Assembly: GCF_025460835.1 (NCBI RefSeq)
Contig: NZ_JAMXAY010000025.1
Location: 6,715-70,714 of the forward strand
Length of the DNA: 64,000 nucleotides
Direction of reading: 5' to 3'
Origin: Parapedobacter soli
GTDB taxonomy: Bacteria; Bacteroidota; Bacteroidia; Sphingobacteriales; Sphingobacteriaceae
The position numbers were made by a program, and so were the translations under genes. Under the pieces are notes generated by a model, which ran no database searches, had not been told where the DNA came from, and saw nothing but the letters and a program-made list of their open reading frames with translations. Every line of letters starts with the position of its first letter. Position 1 is the stretch's first letter. Below are positions 25,190-33,073 of the stretch, in pieces.

Positions 25190-25599
25190 ATACTACCTTC
25201 GGAAACGATCGCTTCCGTCTCGCAAACCGTTACTTGCGGCCCGGAAGCCGTTGCTTGCGTCTCGCAAACCGTTGCTTCCGTCTCGCAAACCGTTGCTTGT
25301 GGTCCGGAAACCGTTACTTGCGGCCCGGAAGCCGTTACTTGCGTCTCGCAAGCCGTTACTTGCGGCCCGGAAGCCGTTGCTTGCGGCCCGGAAGCCGTTG
25401 CTTCCGTCTCGCAAACCGTTACTTGCGGCCCGGAAGCCGTTACTTGTGGGTCGGAAGCCGTTGCTTGCGGCCCGGAAGCCGTTACTTGTGGTCCGGAAAC
25501 CGTTGCTTGTGGTCCGAAAGCCGTTACTTGTGGTCCGGAAACCGTTGCTTGTGGTCCGGAAACCGTTGCTTATGGCCCGGAAGCCGTTGCTTGTGGTTA
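25190..25599. repeat. array of 21-bp tandem repeats
   Basis: Seventeen complete 21-base units run from 25227 to 25583, preceded by a diverged copy at 25206-25226 and a partial one, and followed by a partial copy (25584-25599) that contains the mnmA stop codon. Each unit is CCGTT(A/G)CTT plus a 12-base variable half. Four main versions of that half occur: GCGGCCCGGAAG, (G/C)CGTCTCGCAA(A/G), GTGGTCCGGAAA and rare single variants. The core of each unit has imperfect dyad symmetry, perfect in the copy at 25338-25352 (CTTGCG-TCT-CGCAAG). Because 21 is a multiple of three and the unit has no stop, all forward frames stay open, but none has a convincing start. It lies between convergent gapA and mnmA. 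Its function is unknown. Confidence 0.95.
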
Positions 25600-26685
25600 T
25601 ATTAAGAAGCCGCCGCCCAGTAAATCATCGCCCTCATAGAAAACAGCCGATTGGCCTGGCGCAATGCCCTTTACCGCATGGTGGAATTCGACCTTCATCT
25701 TCCCGTCTTGTTGAACAATCGTGCTGTTCATGCCCGCGTCTTTATACCTTATTTTGGTTACCGCTTCCATCGGTTGGTCGATCGCGGCATATTTAACAAG
25801 GTTCACATCCTTCACATACGCTTCACGGCTTTGCAGCTCGTGTTCGTCGCCCAGCACCACGGTGTTGCTCTCGGGCATGATCTTGGTTACGAATACAGGG
25901 CGGCCGAGGGCAATACCCAGCCCTTTCCGTTGGCCAACGGTATAATAGGGATAGCCTTGATGTTGGCCTACCACGGTGCCGTCGGTAAGGATGAAGTTGC
26001 CCGGACCTATGCGGTCGTCGATGTCTTCCACCCGGTGGCGCAAAAACGCCCGGTAGTCATTGTCGGGCACAAAGCAGATCTCATAGCTCTCCGATTTGCT
26101 AGCAAGCTCCAGTTGCCCCATTTCTGCCGCCATCTGCCTGATTTCGGATTTGGTATACGATCCCAGCGGGAATTGCGTGCGGGCGAGGTTTTCCTGTGAA
26201 ACACCCCAGAGCACGTATGATTGGTCTTTGTGTGTGTCCCGGCCTTTGGAAATGACGTACCGGCCATTCTCCTGTTGACGGATATTAGCATAATGCCCGG
26301 TGGCAATAAATTCGCAGTCCAATTTGTTGGCACGCTTCAGCAACGCTTCCCATTTGATGTAGGTGTTGCAAAGCACACAGGGGTTCGGAGTGCGTCCGGC
26401 CAGGTACTCATCTACGAAATTATCGATTACCGAGTCGCCGAATTCCCCCCGGATATCCAATATATAATGTGGGAACCCGAAAGATACGGCCAGCGCCCGT
26501 GCATCGTTTATGCTGTCGAGGCTACAGCAGCCCGTTTCTTTGGAGGAGCTACCCGAAGAGGCATAATCCCAGGTTTTCATCGTCAGCCCGATGACTTCAT
26601 ACCCCTGCTCGTGGAGCATCACAGCCGCAACTGAACTGTCTACCCCGCCGCTCATAGCCACCAATACTCTTCCTCTTTTACTCAT
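25597..26685 (-). CDS. mnmA: tRNA-specific 2-thiouridylase
   Basis: 362 residues. MnmA puts sulfur on U34 of the tRNAs for Lys, Glu and Gln. The PP-loop is AMSGGVDSSVAAVML (about residues 9-23). The catalytic Cys are in NPCVLCNTYIKWEALLKRA and in the YEICFVPD segment. KDQSYVLWGVSQENLART and GQHQGYPYYTVGQRKGLGIA are also family marks. The last codons run directly into the 21-bp repeat array, whose final partial unit contains the stop. A TACCTTTG promoter-like element lies at 26703-26710. Confidence 0.96.
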   Translation of the reverse strand: MSKRGRVLVAMSGGVDSSVAAVMLHEQGYEVIGLTMKTWDYASSGSSSKETGCCSLDSINDARALAVSFGFPHYILDIRGEFGDSVIDNFVDEYLAGRTPNPCVLCNTYIKWEALLKRANKLDCEFIATGHYANIRQQENGRYVISKGRDTHKDQSYVLWGVSQENLARTQFPLGSYTKSEIRQMAAEMGQLELASKSESYEICFVPDNDYRAFLRHRVEDIDDRIGPGNFILTDGTVVGQHQGYPYYTVGQRKGLGIALGRPVFVTKIMPESNTVVLGDEHELQSREAYVKDVNLVKYAAIDQPMEAVTKIRYKDAGMNSTIVQQDGKMKVEFHHAVKGIAPGQSAVFYEGDDLLGGGFLI

Positions 26686-26702
26686 TTCAACGAATTAATG
26701 TG

Positions 26703-26710
26703 CAAAGGTA
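26703..26710 (-). promoter_or_regulatory. -7 promoter element of mnmA
   Basis: TACCTTTG on the minus strand, 18 bases before the mnmA start; no clear -33 element was seen. Confidence 0.45.
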
Positions 26711-26829
26711 CAGCTAATTTTTATTACCGTATGTTTTCGGGCTGTCATTTTATCCCCAACGCAATCAGCGGCTTGCCATCCACTGCCCATTAATTTTCAA
26801 AAAAAATTTTCTTAAATGAAAAAAGGAGC

Positions 26830-26837
26830 TACATTTG
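26830..26837 (+). promoter_or_regulatory. -7 promoter element of tRNA-Phe
   Basis: TACATTTG, 35 bases before the tRNA. A run of T at 26807-26810 may act as the -33 region. Confidence 0.6.
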
Positions 26838-26872
26838 CAGTCCCAAAACGGCCACAATAAGGTCGAGAAGGC

Positions 26873-26945
26873 GGTACCATAGCTCAGTTGGTAGAGCAAA
26901 GGACTGAAAATCCTTGTGTCGCTGGTTCGAATCCAGCTGGTACCA
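26873..26945 (+). tRNA. tRNA-Phe (anticodon GAA)
   Basis: A 73-base cloverleaf. Acceptor GGTACCA pairs with TGGTACC, the D arm is AGCTCAGTTGGTAGAGCA, the anticodon loop CTGAAAA gives GAA, and the TPsiC arm is CTGGTTCGAATCCAG. CCA is not encoded. A terminator follows at once. Confidence 0.97.
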
Positions 26946-26948
26946 CAG

Positions 26949-26983
26949 AAAACCCCTTGTATAAAACGTATGAGGGGTTTTTT
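26949..26983 (+). terminator. terminator after tRNA-Phe
   Basis: AAAACCCCT pairs with AGGGGTTTT across a 15-base loop and is followed by more T. Confidence 0.85.
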
Positions 26984-27126
26984 AATTTTGTGTTGTCGGC
27001 TCCATATTGCGCGGATCAGTTTCAAAACCTATGGACTAAGCAAGACTACGGTGATTTGCGTCTATCGTGCTAGGCATTGGTTCAATTGCATCAAGCTGAA
27101 AATGGAACAGGCGATACTTTACAATT

Positions 27127-27591
27127 TTATACCCCAAATTGCCTTAGGTGGTGGTCGGTATGTTTATATACTAAAACCCCTATTTGTTCTTTTGTCATTT
27201 TTCCAAAAAAATCATGGACGAAATTTGGATTATTATAGTTTTCGTATTCTTCAATTAATGAAATCCATTTGCTTTTCTCAGCTTCCAAATCACAATGTAG
27301 TTCTTTTACTTTGAATTGGTTAGATGTTGGAATATTCTTGTCAAACGGCTTTTCATCCTTTATCATTCGTTGTAATGCCATTTTACCGAAAAGTTTCCCT
27401 AAAAATTCTTGCTTGTAGGTATGTTCGTCATTGCCGAGTATCCAGCCATTCCAATAGGTATTGTGCTTTAGCATTTGGAAAACGTTCATCTTTCCCCATA
27501 CTGCCCTGTGACTTTTACTAAGCAAATTGATCCTTTGTATTAGTTGGTTTTGGGGTGAAGTTTCAAAAATTGTTTTTGTTTTTCGTTCCAT
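27127..27591 (-). CDS. DUF1569 (DinB-like) protein
   Basis: 154 residues from ATG at 27591. The frame runs 16 codons further upstream, but MERKTKTIFE is the usual start and the extension is Cys-rich and unlike the family. It contains LSKSHRAVWGKMNVFQMLKH, LGKLFGKMALQRMIKDEKPF and DFFGKMTKEQIGVLVYKHTD then HHLRQF. The last two hold His residues placed as in the four-helix DinB/YfiT-like fold. Members of DUF1569 are common in Bacteroidota with no known reaction; some DinB-fold relatives bind a metal and thiol cofactors. It stands alone between tRNA-Phe and rpsU. Confidence 0.8.
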   Translation of the reverse strand: MERKTKTIFETSPQNQLIQRINLLSKSHRAVWGKMNVFQMLKHNTYWNGWILGNDEHTYKQEFLGKLFGKMALQRMIKDEKPFDKNIPTSNQFKVKELHCDLEAEKSKWISLIEEYENYNNPNFVHDFFGKMTKEQIGVLVYKHTDHHLRQFGV

Positions 27592-27674
27592 TATAACGTT
27601 CCTTGACTGACATATACGGCATATTGCCGAATCACCCAAATATACGCAACACGAACTAAATATTTAACAATCAC

Positions 27675-27705
27675 TTTGAAACAATCCGAAACTTTCATAC
27701 ATTTG
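27675..27705 (+). promoter_or_regulatory. promoter of rpsU-xerC-hpf
   Basis: TTTG at 27675-27678, 19 bases, TACATTTG at 27698-27705: a near-consensus Bacteroidota promoter 38 bases before rpsU. Confidence 0.8.
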
Positions 27706-27727
27706 CAGTCCAAAAAAATTGTACGAA

Positions 27728-27742
27728 GGGAGGTATTAAAGG
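27728..27742 (+). promoter_or_regulatory. strong Shine-Dalgarno sequence of rpsU
   Basis: GGGAGGT at 27728-27734, with GGAGGT fully complementary to the ACCUCC of 16S rRNA, 8 bases before ATG. Most genes in the window have no such site. In Flavobacterium, bS21 helps hide the anti-SD and a strong SD on rpsU serves autoregulation, so this site is probably functional feedback control. Confidence 0.8.
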
Positions 27743-27934
27743 ATGATCATTGTAAATGTGAAAGAAGGCGAGTCATTAGACCGCGCGTTGAAACGCTTCA
27801 AGAAGAAGTTTGAAAAGACAGGTGTATTGCGCGAACTGCGTTCACGCCAAGCCTACGAGAAGAAATCCGTTGCCCGTCGTACACAACGTAAAAAGGCGAT
27901 ATATAAACAGAGCCTCAACCAGGATGCCATCTAA
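27743..27934 (+). CDS. rpsU: ribosomal protein bS21
   Basis: 63 residues, small and very basic, starting [20 protein letters not shown] and carrying [20 protein letters not shown], the usual S21 sequence. bS21 sits on the 30S platform near the 3' end of 16S rRNA. It is the first gene of rpsU-xerC-hpf, an order often seen in Bacteroidota. The upstream strong SD and near-consensus promoter fit a highly expressed but self-limited gene. Confidence 0.97.
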   Translation: MIIVNVKEGESLDRALKRFKKKFEKTGVLRELRSRQAYEKKSVARRTQRKKAIYKQSLNQDAI

Positions 27935-28023
27935 TGATTGCGTCCGCTTTGATTGGCGGTTTATTTGTAATATAGAAAAACTATCCGTATATTCAACCAT
28001 TAGAATATAAGGGTAGTTTTTCT

Positions 28024-28905
28024 ATGTTTATAGACCGTTTTATCCGTTTCATCACCTATGAAAGGCGCTTTTCAAAGCACACCGTCGCCGCATATTCTCA
28101 CGAATTAGCTGTTTACGCCGATTACCTGGAGGCAACGGATACGGATATTACCCGGATAACCCACCGACAAGCGCGCGCATACCTTGCTATGCGGCTCGAC
28201 TCAGGCCGTAGCCCCGTGTCGGTAAACCGAAGCCTTGCCGCACTCCGCACGTACTACCGGTTCCTGATGCGCGAAGGGGTAACCGCACAGAATCCGTTCG
28301 CTCTTGTAAAGGCACTGAAAACACCGAAAAAGCTCCCCGTTACCGTAGATAAGGATAAGCTCACCGCCTTGCTGGATACGGCAGAAGTATTTCCAGATAC
28401 CTTTGAAGGGCTACGAGACAAAATGGTGTTGGAGCTGCTGTTTGGAACCGGGATACGGCTTGCCGAATTATTGCAAATCCGTGAAGAACACATCGACTTT
28501 TACAACGGGAATATCCGTATATTTGGTAAAAGGAATAAAGAAAGGCTGGTGCCGATGAATAAATCGCTTCAAATGTTGCTCCGGTATTATATCGATGAAA
28601 AAAATATACAACATTTCGACAACAAATCGCCATACCTTATCGTTACTAAAAAAGGGAAAGACGCTTACCCGGGGTTGATCTATGACATCGTAACACATTA
28701 CCTGAGCGGAATATCCGCGCAGCGGAAGAAAAGCCCGCACGTGCTTAGGCATACATTTGCTACCACGCTGTTAGACAACGGTGCGGATTTGAACGCGATA
28801 AAGGAGTTGTTGGGGCATGCCGGACTGGCAGCTACCCAGGTTTATACACATAATTCAGTCGAGCGACTTAAATCGATTTATAAACAGGCCCATCCAAAAG
28901 CTTAA
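28024..28905 (+). CDS. xerC: tyrosine recombinase XerC
   Basis: 293 residues, normal for XerC/XerD. The N-terminal SAM-like domain begins FIRFITYERRFSKHTVAAYS. The catalytic domain shows Arg145 (GTGIRLAELL), the HVLRHTFATTLL box with His239 and Arg242, His265 in LLGHAGLAATQ and the nucleophile Tyr274 in QVYTHNSVERL. It should act with XerD at dif to resolve chromosome dimers. The housekeeping position between rpsU and hpf argues for XerC rather than an element integrase. It may also serve as the host recombinase for mobile elements. Confidence 0.92.
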   Translation: MFIDRFIRFITYERRFSKHTVAAYSHELAVYADYLEATDTDITRITHRQARAYLAMRLDSGRSPVSVNRSLAALRTYYRFLMREGVTAQNPFALVKALKTPKKLPVTVDKDKLTALLDTAEVFPDTFEGLRDKMVLELLFGTGIRLAELLQIREEHIDFYNGNIRIFGKRNKERLVPMNKSLQMLLRYYIDEKNIQHFDNKSPYLIVTKKGKDAYPGLIYDIVTHYLSGISAQRKKSPHVLRHTFATTLLDNGADLNAIKELLGHAGLAATQVYTHNSVERLKSIYKQAHPKA

Positions 28906-28907
28906 AA

Positions 28908-28919
28908 AAAGGAGGAATC
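28908..28919 (+). promoter_or_regulatory. strong Shine-Dalgarno sequence of hpf
   Basis: AAAGGAGG four bases before ATG at 28920, an eight-base match to the anti-SD and a second strong SD in the same operon as rpsU. The spacing is short. Confidence 0.75.
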
Positions 28920-29267
28920 ATGAACATTACTGTGCAATCAATCCGTTTCGATGCAGACAAGAAGCTGATCGAGTTTATCCAAAAAAGGGTAAACAAACTT
29001 GACCAATTCTTTGACCAGATTATTGATGGAGAGTGTTATCTCAAACTGGAAAATGTAGAAGACGAAGCAAACAAGATTACGGAGTTTAAACTCAATATTC
29101 CCGGAAGTCAGCTGTTTGCAAAGGCGCAGGCTAAATCTTTTGAAGAAGCCACAGACCTGGCGGTTGAATCACTGCGTAGGCAGATCAATAAACATAAAAC
29201 GAAAACCAGAACTAAAGCGAGCAATCACAAGGATTTGCTTTCGATGACCGATGAAATGACTGCATAA
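28920..29267 (+). CDS. hpf: ribosome hibernation promoting factor (HPF/RaiA family, short form)
   Basis: 115 residues, matching the short HPF/RaiA family. MNITVQSIRFDADKKLIEFI and RVNKLDQFFDQIIDGECYLK form the beta-alpha-beta core, and FEEATDLAVESLRRQINKHK is the last helix, followed by a basic tail. The protein binds the decoding centre of idle 30S subunits in stationary phase. It lacks the C-terminal dimerisation domain of long HPF. It is 14 bases after xerC, is preceded by a strong SD, and is closed by a terminator. Confidence 0.93.
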   Translation: MNITVQSIRFDADKKLIEFIQKRVNKLDQFFDQIIDGECYLKLENVEDEANKITEFKLNIPGSQLFAKAQAKSFEEATDLAVESLRRQINKHKTKTRTKASNHKDLLSMTDEMTA

Positions 29268-29301
29268 CCACCGTCGGTTGTCATCATAGATTATTAATGC
29301 T

Positions 29302-29354
29302 ATTCAAGCCCGACACGACACGCCCAGTGCCAGTCGGGTTTGAATTTTTGTTTT
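29302..29354 (+). terminator. terminator after hpf
   Basis: A 13-base stem (ATTCAAGCCCGAC against GTCGGGTTTGAAT, one G-T pair) is followed by TTTTGTTTT. Confidence 0.85.
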
Positions 29355-29377
29355 GAATAACCAATTGTAGACCAGCC

Positions 29378-30325
29378 ATGCAAAAATGGTTTGCAACGTT
29401 TTTCGGTTTTAACCGCAGCGAACTAAATGGTGTTTGCGCGCTGATATTGCTGTTGCTAATACTGTGGGGCGCTCTGCGCGTCTTTCCTCTCCGTCGTAAT
29501 ATGCCGGCGTACGATATTTCCAGACAAGCCGCAGAAATCGATCGGTTCTTAATTACCCTACACGAATCTACAACCGCTGCAAACCATCACGGTGGGGCAC
29601 CCGAATCCCGCGGTGGGCGGATTCTAACCGATGAAGTAACCCTTTTCCCGTTCGACCCGAATGGACTATCCATCGAAGATTGGCAGCGGCTGGGGTTATC
29701 CGAACGCCAGGCACAGGTAATAAAGAATTATGAAGCCAAAGGCGGCCGCTTTCGGAAGAAAGAAGACCTTCGGAAAATGTATACGCTATCCGATGCCGAC
29801 TATGCCCGGTTGGAGCCGTATATTGAAATTAAAGAAACGGTGGATGATGGCGGCCGAAAGTCAATGACGGCATTTGCAACTAGGCAAAGCGCAGCAGCAC
29901 CAGCCGCGGAAGAGCAGCGGTTGCATCTCGATTTAAATGAGGCTGACTCGCTCGAGTTGCAATACCTGCCCGGTATAGGGCCTGTATTTGCGTCGCGTAT
30001 CGTCCGGTTTCGCGAACGGCTGGGAGGTTTCCACCACGTAGAACAGCTGATGCAGGTGTACGGGTTTGACACAGCGCGGTTTGAGGGACTGGAGGCGCAT
30101 GTGTATGTGGACACGGCGAAAGTAAGAAAAATACCACTCAACAAGGCCGACTACCAGCATTTCCGCGACCACCCGCTGATTACCCACAAGTTGGCCAACG
30201 CAATCGTGCAATACCGCAAACAGCACGGCTCCTATGCGTCTATCGGCGATTTATTGAACATCGCTATCGTGGATGAGCAAATTTTGCTTAAAATTGCACC
30301 GTACTTAACGCTGACTGATGATTGA
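29378..30325 (+). CDS. ComEA-like helix-hairpin-helix membrane protein
   Basis: 315 residues. One N-terminal TM helix (GVCALILLLLILWGALRVFP) is followed by three helix-hairpin-helix regions. These are FDPNGLSIEDWQRLGLSERQ with VIKNYEAKGGRFRKKEDLRK, DLNEADSLELQYLPGIGPVF with ASRIVRFRERLGGFHHVEQL, and PLNKADYQHFRDHPLITHKL with the following IGDLLNI. The second repeat (LPGIGP) is closest to ComEA, a DNA receptor in natural transformation. Without a comEC gene nearby its part in DNA uptake is unproven. It overlaps apt by 8 bases. Confidence 0.88.
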   Translation: MQKWFATFFGFNRSELNGVCALILLLLILWGALRVFPLRRNMPAYDISRQAAEIDRFLITLHESTTAANHHGGAPESRGGRILTDEVTLFPFDPNGLSIEDWQRLGLSERQAQVIKNYEAKGGRFRKKEDLRKMYTLSDADYARLEPYIEIKETVDDGGRKSMTAFATRQSAAAPAAEEQRLHLDLNEADSLELQYLPGIGPVFASRIVRFRERLGGFHHVEQLMQVYGFDTARFEGLEAHVYVDTAKVRKIPLNKADYQHFRDHPLITHKLANAIVQYRKQHGSYASIGDLLNIAIVDEQILLKIAPYLTLTDD

Positions 30326-30848
30326 ACAACGACTGAAATCTGCCGTACGGGATGTACTTGATTTCCCTAAGCCCGGTATTGTTTTCAAAGATATTACGCC
30401 CATCCTGAAGGATCCGCAGCTCTGCGAAGCGGTGGTGGAGTGCATGGCCGAACCGCTTGATGCGAATACGATCGACATGGTGGCGGGTATCGAAAGCCGC
30501 GGCTTCCTCTTCGGCCCCATGCTAGCGCAGCGGCTGGGCAAGCCCTTCGTACCAATCCGGAAAGCCGGGAAGTTGCCGTATACAACCGTGCGGGAGGAGT
30601 ATGCACTCGAATATGGGTGTGCAACCATCGAGATCCATTCCGATGCCTTCGCCCCCGGCAGCCGCGTGCTCGTTCACGACGATCTGCTGGCTACAGGAGG
30701 TACGGTGGCCGCCACAAGCCGGCTGATCCGGCGCCTGGGCGGTAGTGTGGCTGGCTATACCTTTATTATTAGCCTTGATTTCCTCAACGGTAGGGCATGT
30801 CTCGCCGATTTCAGCCCGATCATCCATTCACTCATAGGCTACGATTGA
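30318..30848 (+). CDS. apt: adenine phosphoribosyltransferase
   Basis: 176 residues. Apt salvages adenine to AMP with PRPP. FPKPGIVFKDITPILKDPQL, GIESRGFLFGPMLAQRLGKP, PIRKAGKLPYTTVREEYALEYG and the PRPP loop VLVHDDLLATGGTVAATSRL are all typical. It starts 8 bases inside the ComEA-like gene and is probably translated from the same message. purA at 13.8 kb supplies the de novo route to AMP. Confidence 0.96.
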   Translation: MIEQRLKSAVRDVLDFPKPGIVFKDITPILKDPQLCEAVVECMAEPLDANTIDMVAGIESRGFLFGPMLAQRLGKPFVPIRKAGKLPYTTVREEYALEYGCATIEIHSDAFAPGSRVLVHDDLLATGGTVAATSRLIRRLGGSVAGYTFIISLDFLNGRACLADFSPIIHSLIGYD

Positions 30849-31026
30849 TTAAGTGAAATATTTTTTCGACCGTTTCGTGCCGGTGCGAAGGGATGATTGC
30901 TGCCGATAGGGCTTACCCAAATGGCTTTCATACCCAAAACCGTTTTATTCTACATTATACCGCATTTTCTTTGGTTTACTTTCTTTGCCATATTGCTTAT
31001 TATTGCGATAAAACCAATTAGTTGTC

Positions 31027-32175
31027 ATGATGGAATCAGTAATAATGGGCGACGAAAACCGCGAGATGGTTCGGCAGATGGTCCGCGAATTTGCACATAA
31101 GCATATCCGACCGCATGTGATGGAATGGGACGAAGAGCAACAATTCCCAATCGATACGTTCAAAGCCATGGGCCAACTCGGCATCATGGGAGTACTGGTG
31201 CCTGAGATATATGGCGGGGCGGGGTTGGGGTACGACGAGTATGTAGACATCATCGTGGAGGTAGCCAAAGTGTGCGGCTCCATCGGGCTTTCACTGGCAG
31301 CCCATAATTCGCTCTGTACAGGACACATCCTGGCATTCGGGAACGAGGGCCAGAAACAGCGGTGGCTGCCCAAGCTCGCCTCGGCCGAGTGGCTGGGTGC
31401 CTGGGCACTCACCGAAGCCAACACCGGCTCCGATGCACTTCGTATGGTTACCACGGCACGGATAGACGGTGACCACTATGTGGTTAACGGTGCGAAAAAC
31501 TGGATCACACACGGCAAAAGCAGTGATGTGGCCGTGGTAATGGTGCGTACCGGCGAGACAAATAAATCGGCCGGGGTATCGGCATTGGTCATTGAAAAAG
31601 GAACAGCTGGTTTCACACATGGAAAGAAAGAGAACAAACTGGGTATGCGGGCATCGGAAACCACGGAGCTGATTTTCGATAATTGCCGCGTGCCGCGTGC
31701 GAACCTGCTAGGTGAGGAGGGACAGGGGTTCAAACAAGCCATGAAAGTGCTCGATGGGGGGCGCATCTCCATTGCCGCGCTGGCATTGGGCATGGCTAAA
31801 GGGGCGTTGGAAGCCGCTGTCGACTACGCCAAGGAACGGCACCAGTTCGGACAACCGATAGCTAATTTCCAGGGCATCTCGTTCAAGCTGGCCGATATGG
31901 CCACGGAGATCGAGGCCGCCGAGCTGCTGGTCAGGCAGGCTTGCGCCCTGAAGAATTCCGGTGGCGATGTCACCAAAAATTCGGCTATGGCCAAATACTA
32001 CGCCTCGGAGGTTGCCGTGCGCTGTGCGACCGAAGCGGTACAGATTTTCGGGGGCTACGGATATACCAAAGACTTCCCCGTAGAAAAATACTACCGTGAT
32101 GCTAAACTGTGCACTATTGGCGAAGGAACATCCGAAATCCAAAAAATGGTCATCGCCAGGGAGGTGTTGAAATAG
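31027..32175 (+). CDS. acyl-CoA dehydrogenase
   Basis: 382 residues, a complete FAD-dependent acyl-CoA dehydrogenase of the short/medium-chain type. Seen are LGIMGVLVPEIYGGAGLGYD, WALTEANTGSDALRMVTTA at the FAD site, NGAKNWITHGKSSDVAVVM, KLGMRASETTELIFDNCRVP, and RDAKLCTIGEGTSEIQKMVI, in which the Glu of GEGT is the probable catalytic base. It removes two hydrogens from the C2-C3 bond of an acyl-CoA and passes electrons to ETF. Chain length and whether it acts on branched acids cannot be judged. It is a single gene; ATG codons at 31027 and 31030 are both possible starts. Confidence 0.93.
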   Translation: MMESVIMGDENREMVRQMVREFAHKHIRPHVMEWDEEQQFPIDTFKAMGQLGIMGVLVPEIYGGAGLGYDEYVDIIVEVAKVCGSIGLSLAAHNSLCTGHILAFGNEGQKQRWLPKLASAEWLGAWALTEANTGSDALRMVTTARIDGDHYVVNGAKNWITHGKSSDVAVVMVRTGETNKSAGVSALVIEKGTAGFTHGKKENKLGMRASETTELIFDNCRVPRANLLGEEGQGFKQAMKVLDGGRISIAALALGMAKGALEAAVDYAKERHQFGQPIANFQGISFKLADMATEIEAAELLVRQACALKNSGGDVTKNSAMAKYYASEVAVRCATEAVQIFGGYGYTKDFPVEKYYRDAKLCTIGEGTSEIQKMVIAREVLK

Positions 32176-32210
32176 ACCAGCTTTTTGTTTTTTAGCAGCA
32201 ATTTTTGTCT

Positions 32211-32218
32211 TAGGTTTG
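32211..32218 (+). promoter_or_regulatory. -7 promoter element of pyrF
   Basis: TAGGTTTG 24 bases before the pyrF ATG, with TTTG 23 bases further upstream, slightly beyond the usual spacing. Confidence 0.45.
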
Positions 32219-32242
32219 CGGTGACTAAAATCATAAGCAGCT

Positions 32243-33073
32243 ATGACGCGGAGTGAACTCATCCACCAGATAAAAACCAAGCGCTCTTTCCTATGTGTGG
32301 GACTCGACACAGATATCGGAAAAATACCCCGCCACCTGCTGGACTATGAAGATCCGGTTTTTGAATTCAACCGGCAAATCATTGAGGCGACGGCAGACCT
32401 ATGCGTGGCCTACAAGCCCAATATTGCCTTTTACGAAAGCCGGGGGGCGGCTGGATGGCAAAGCCTGCAAAAGACATGGGCCGCGTTGCCGCACGACTGC
32501 CTCAGCATAGCTGATGCCAAACGGGGCGATATAGGCAACACATCCAAAATGTACGCCAACGCTTTCTTCGACCCACAGACCTCGGGCCTCGGCTTTGATG
32601 CCATCACCGTGGCACCATATATGGGACACGACTCAGTGGAACCCTTCCTCGGTTTTGAGGGTAAGTGGACAATCGTATTGGCACTCACGTCGAATGCGGG
32701 AGGGCTCGACTTCCAAACACACCGGGACGAAAGTGGCACGCAGCTGTTTGAGCGTGTGATCGAAAAAGCCAACGGCTGGGGTACCACGGATAATTTGATG
32801 TATGTGGTGGGCGCCACACGGGGTGAGGCTTTTACTGCCATCCGTAAATTGGCACCTGATCATTTTCTGCTCGTCCCGGGTGTGGGCGCACAGGGGGGCA
32901 GCCTCCAAGAGGTGTGCCGCTATGGGATGAATGCTGAATGCGGGCTGCTGGTAAACGCTACCCGGTCGATCATTTACGCTTCCAATGGTGAAGATTTTGC
33001 GGAGCGGGCTAGGGAAGAGGCCCTGGCATTGCAACGGCAGATGGAAAAGGAATTGGAAGCCTGTTCGTTATAA
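32243..33073 (+). CDS. pyrF: orotidine 5'-phosphate decarboxylase, type 2
   Basis: 276 residues, the longer type 2 PyrF. It decarboxylates OMP to UMP, the last step of pyrimidine synthesis. [38 protein letters not shown], the catalytic [20 protein letters not shown] with its Lys/Asp pair, and [15 protein letters not shown] are all present. Its last codons and stop share the palindrome TTATAA with the converging CNNM gene, so the two genes overlap by six bases. Confidence 0.95.
   Translation: MTRSELIHQIKTKRSFLCVGLDTDIGKIPRHLLDYEDPVFEFNRQIIEATADLCVAYKPNIAFYESRGAAGWQSLQKTWAALPHDCLSIADAKRGDIGNTSKMYANAFFDPQTSGLGFDAITVAPYMGHDSVEPFLGFEGKWTIVLALTSNAGGLDFQTHRDESGTQLFERVIEKANGWGTTDNLMYVVGATRGEAFTAIRKLAPDHFLLVPGVGAQGGSLQEVCRYGMNAECGLLVNATRSIIYASNGEDFAERAREEALALQRQMEKELEACSL

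Noticed and set aside
25190-25599. Repeat array considered as CRISPR
   Set aside because: Units follow one another directly with no unique spacers of 26-40 bases, and there is no cas gene nearby.
25164-25796. 210-residue ORF of RKPLLAA-type heptads through the repeat array
   Set aside because: All forward frames are open only because the 21-base unit has no stop. The start lies in the gapA terminator region, and the end overlaps mnmA on the other strand.
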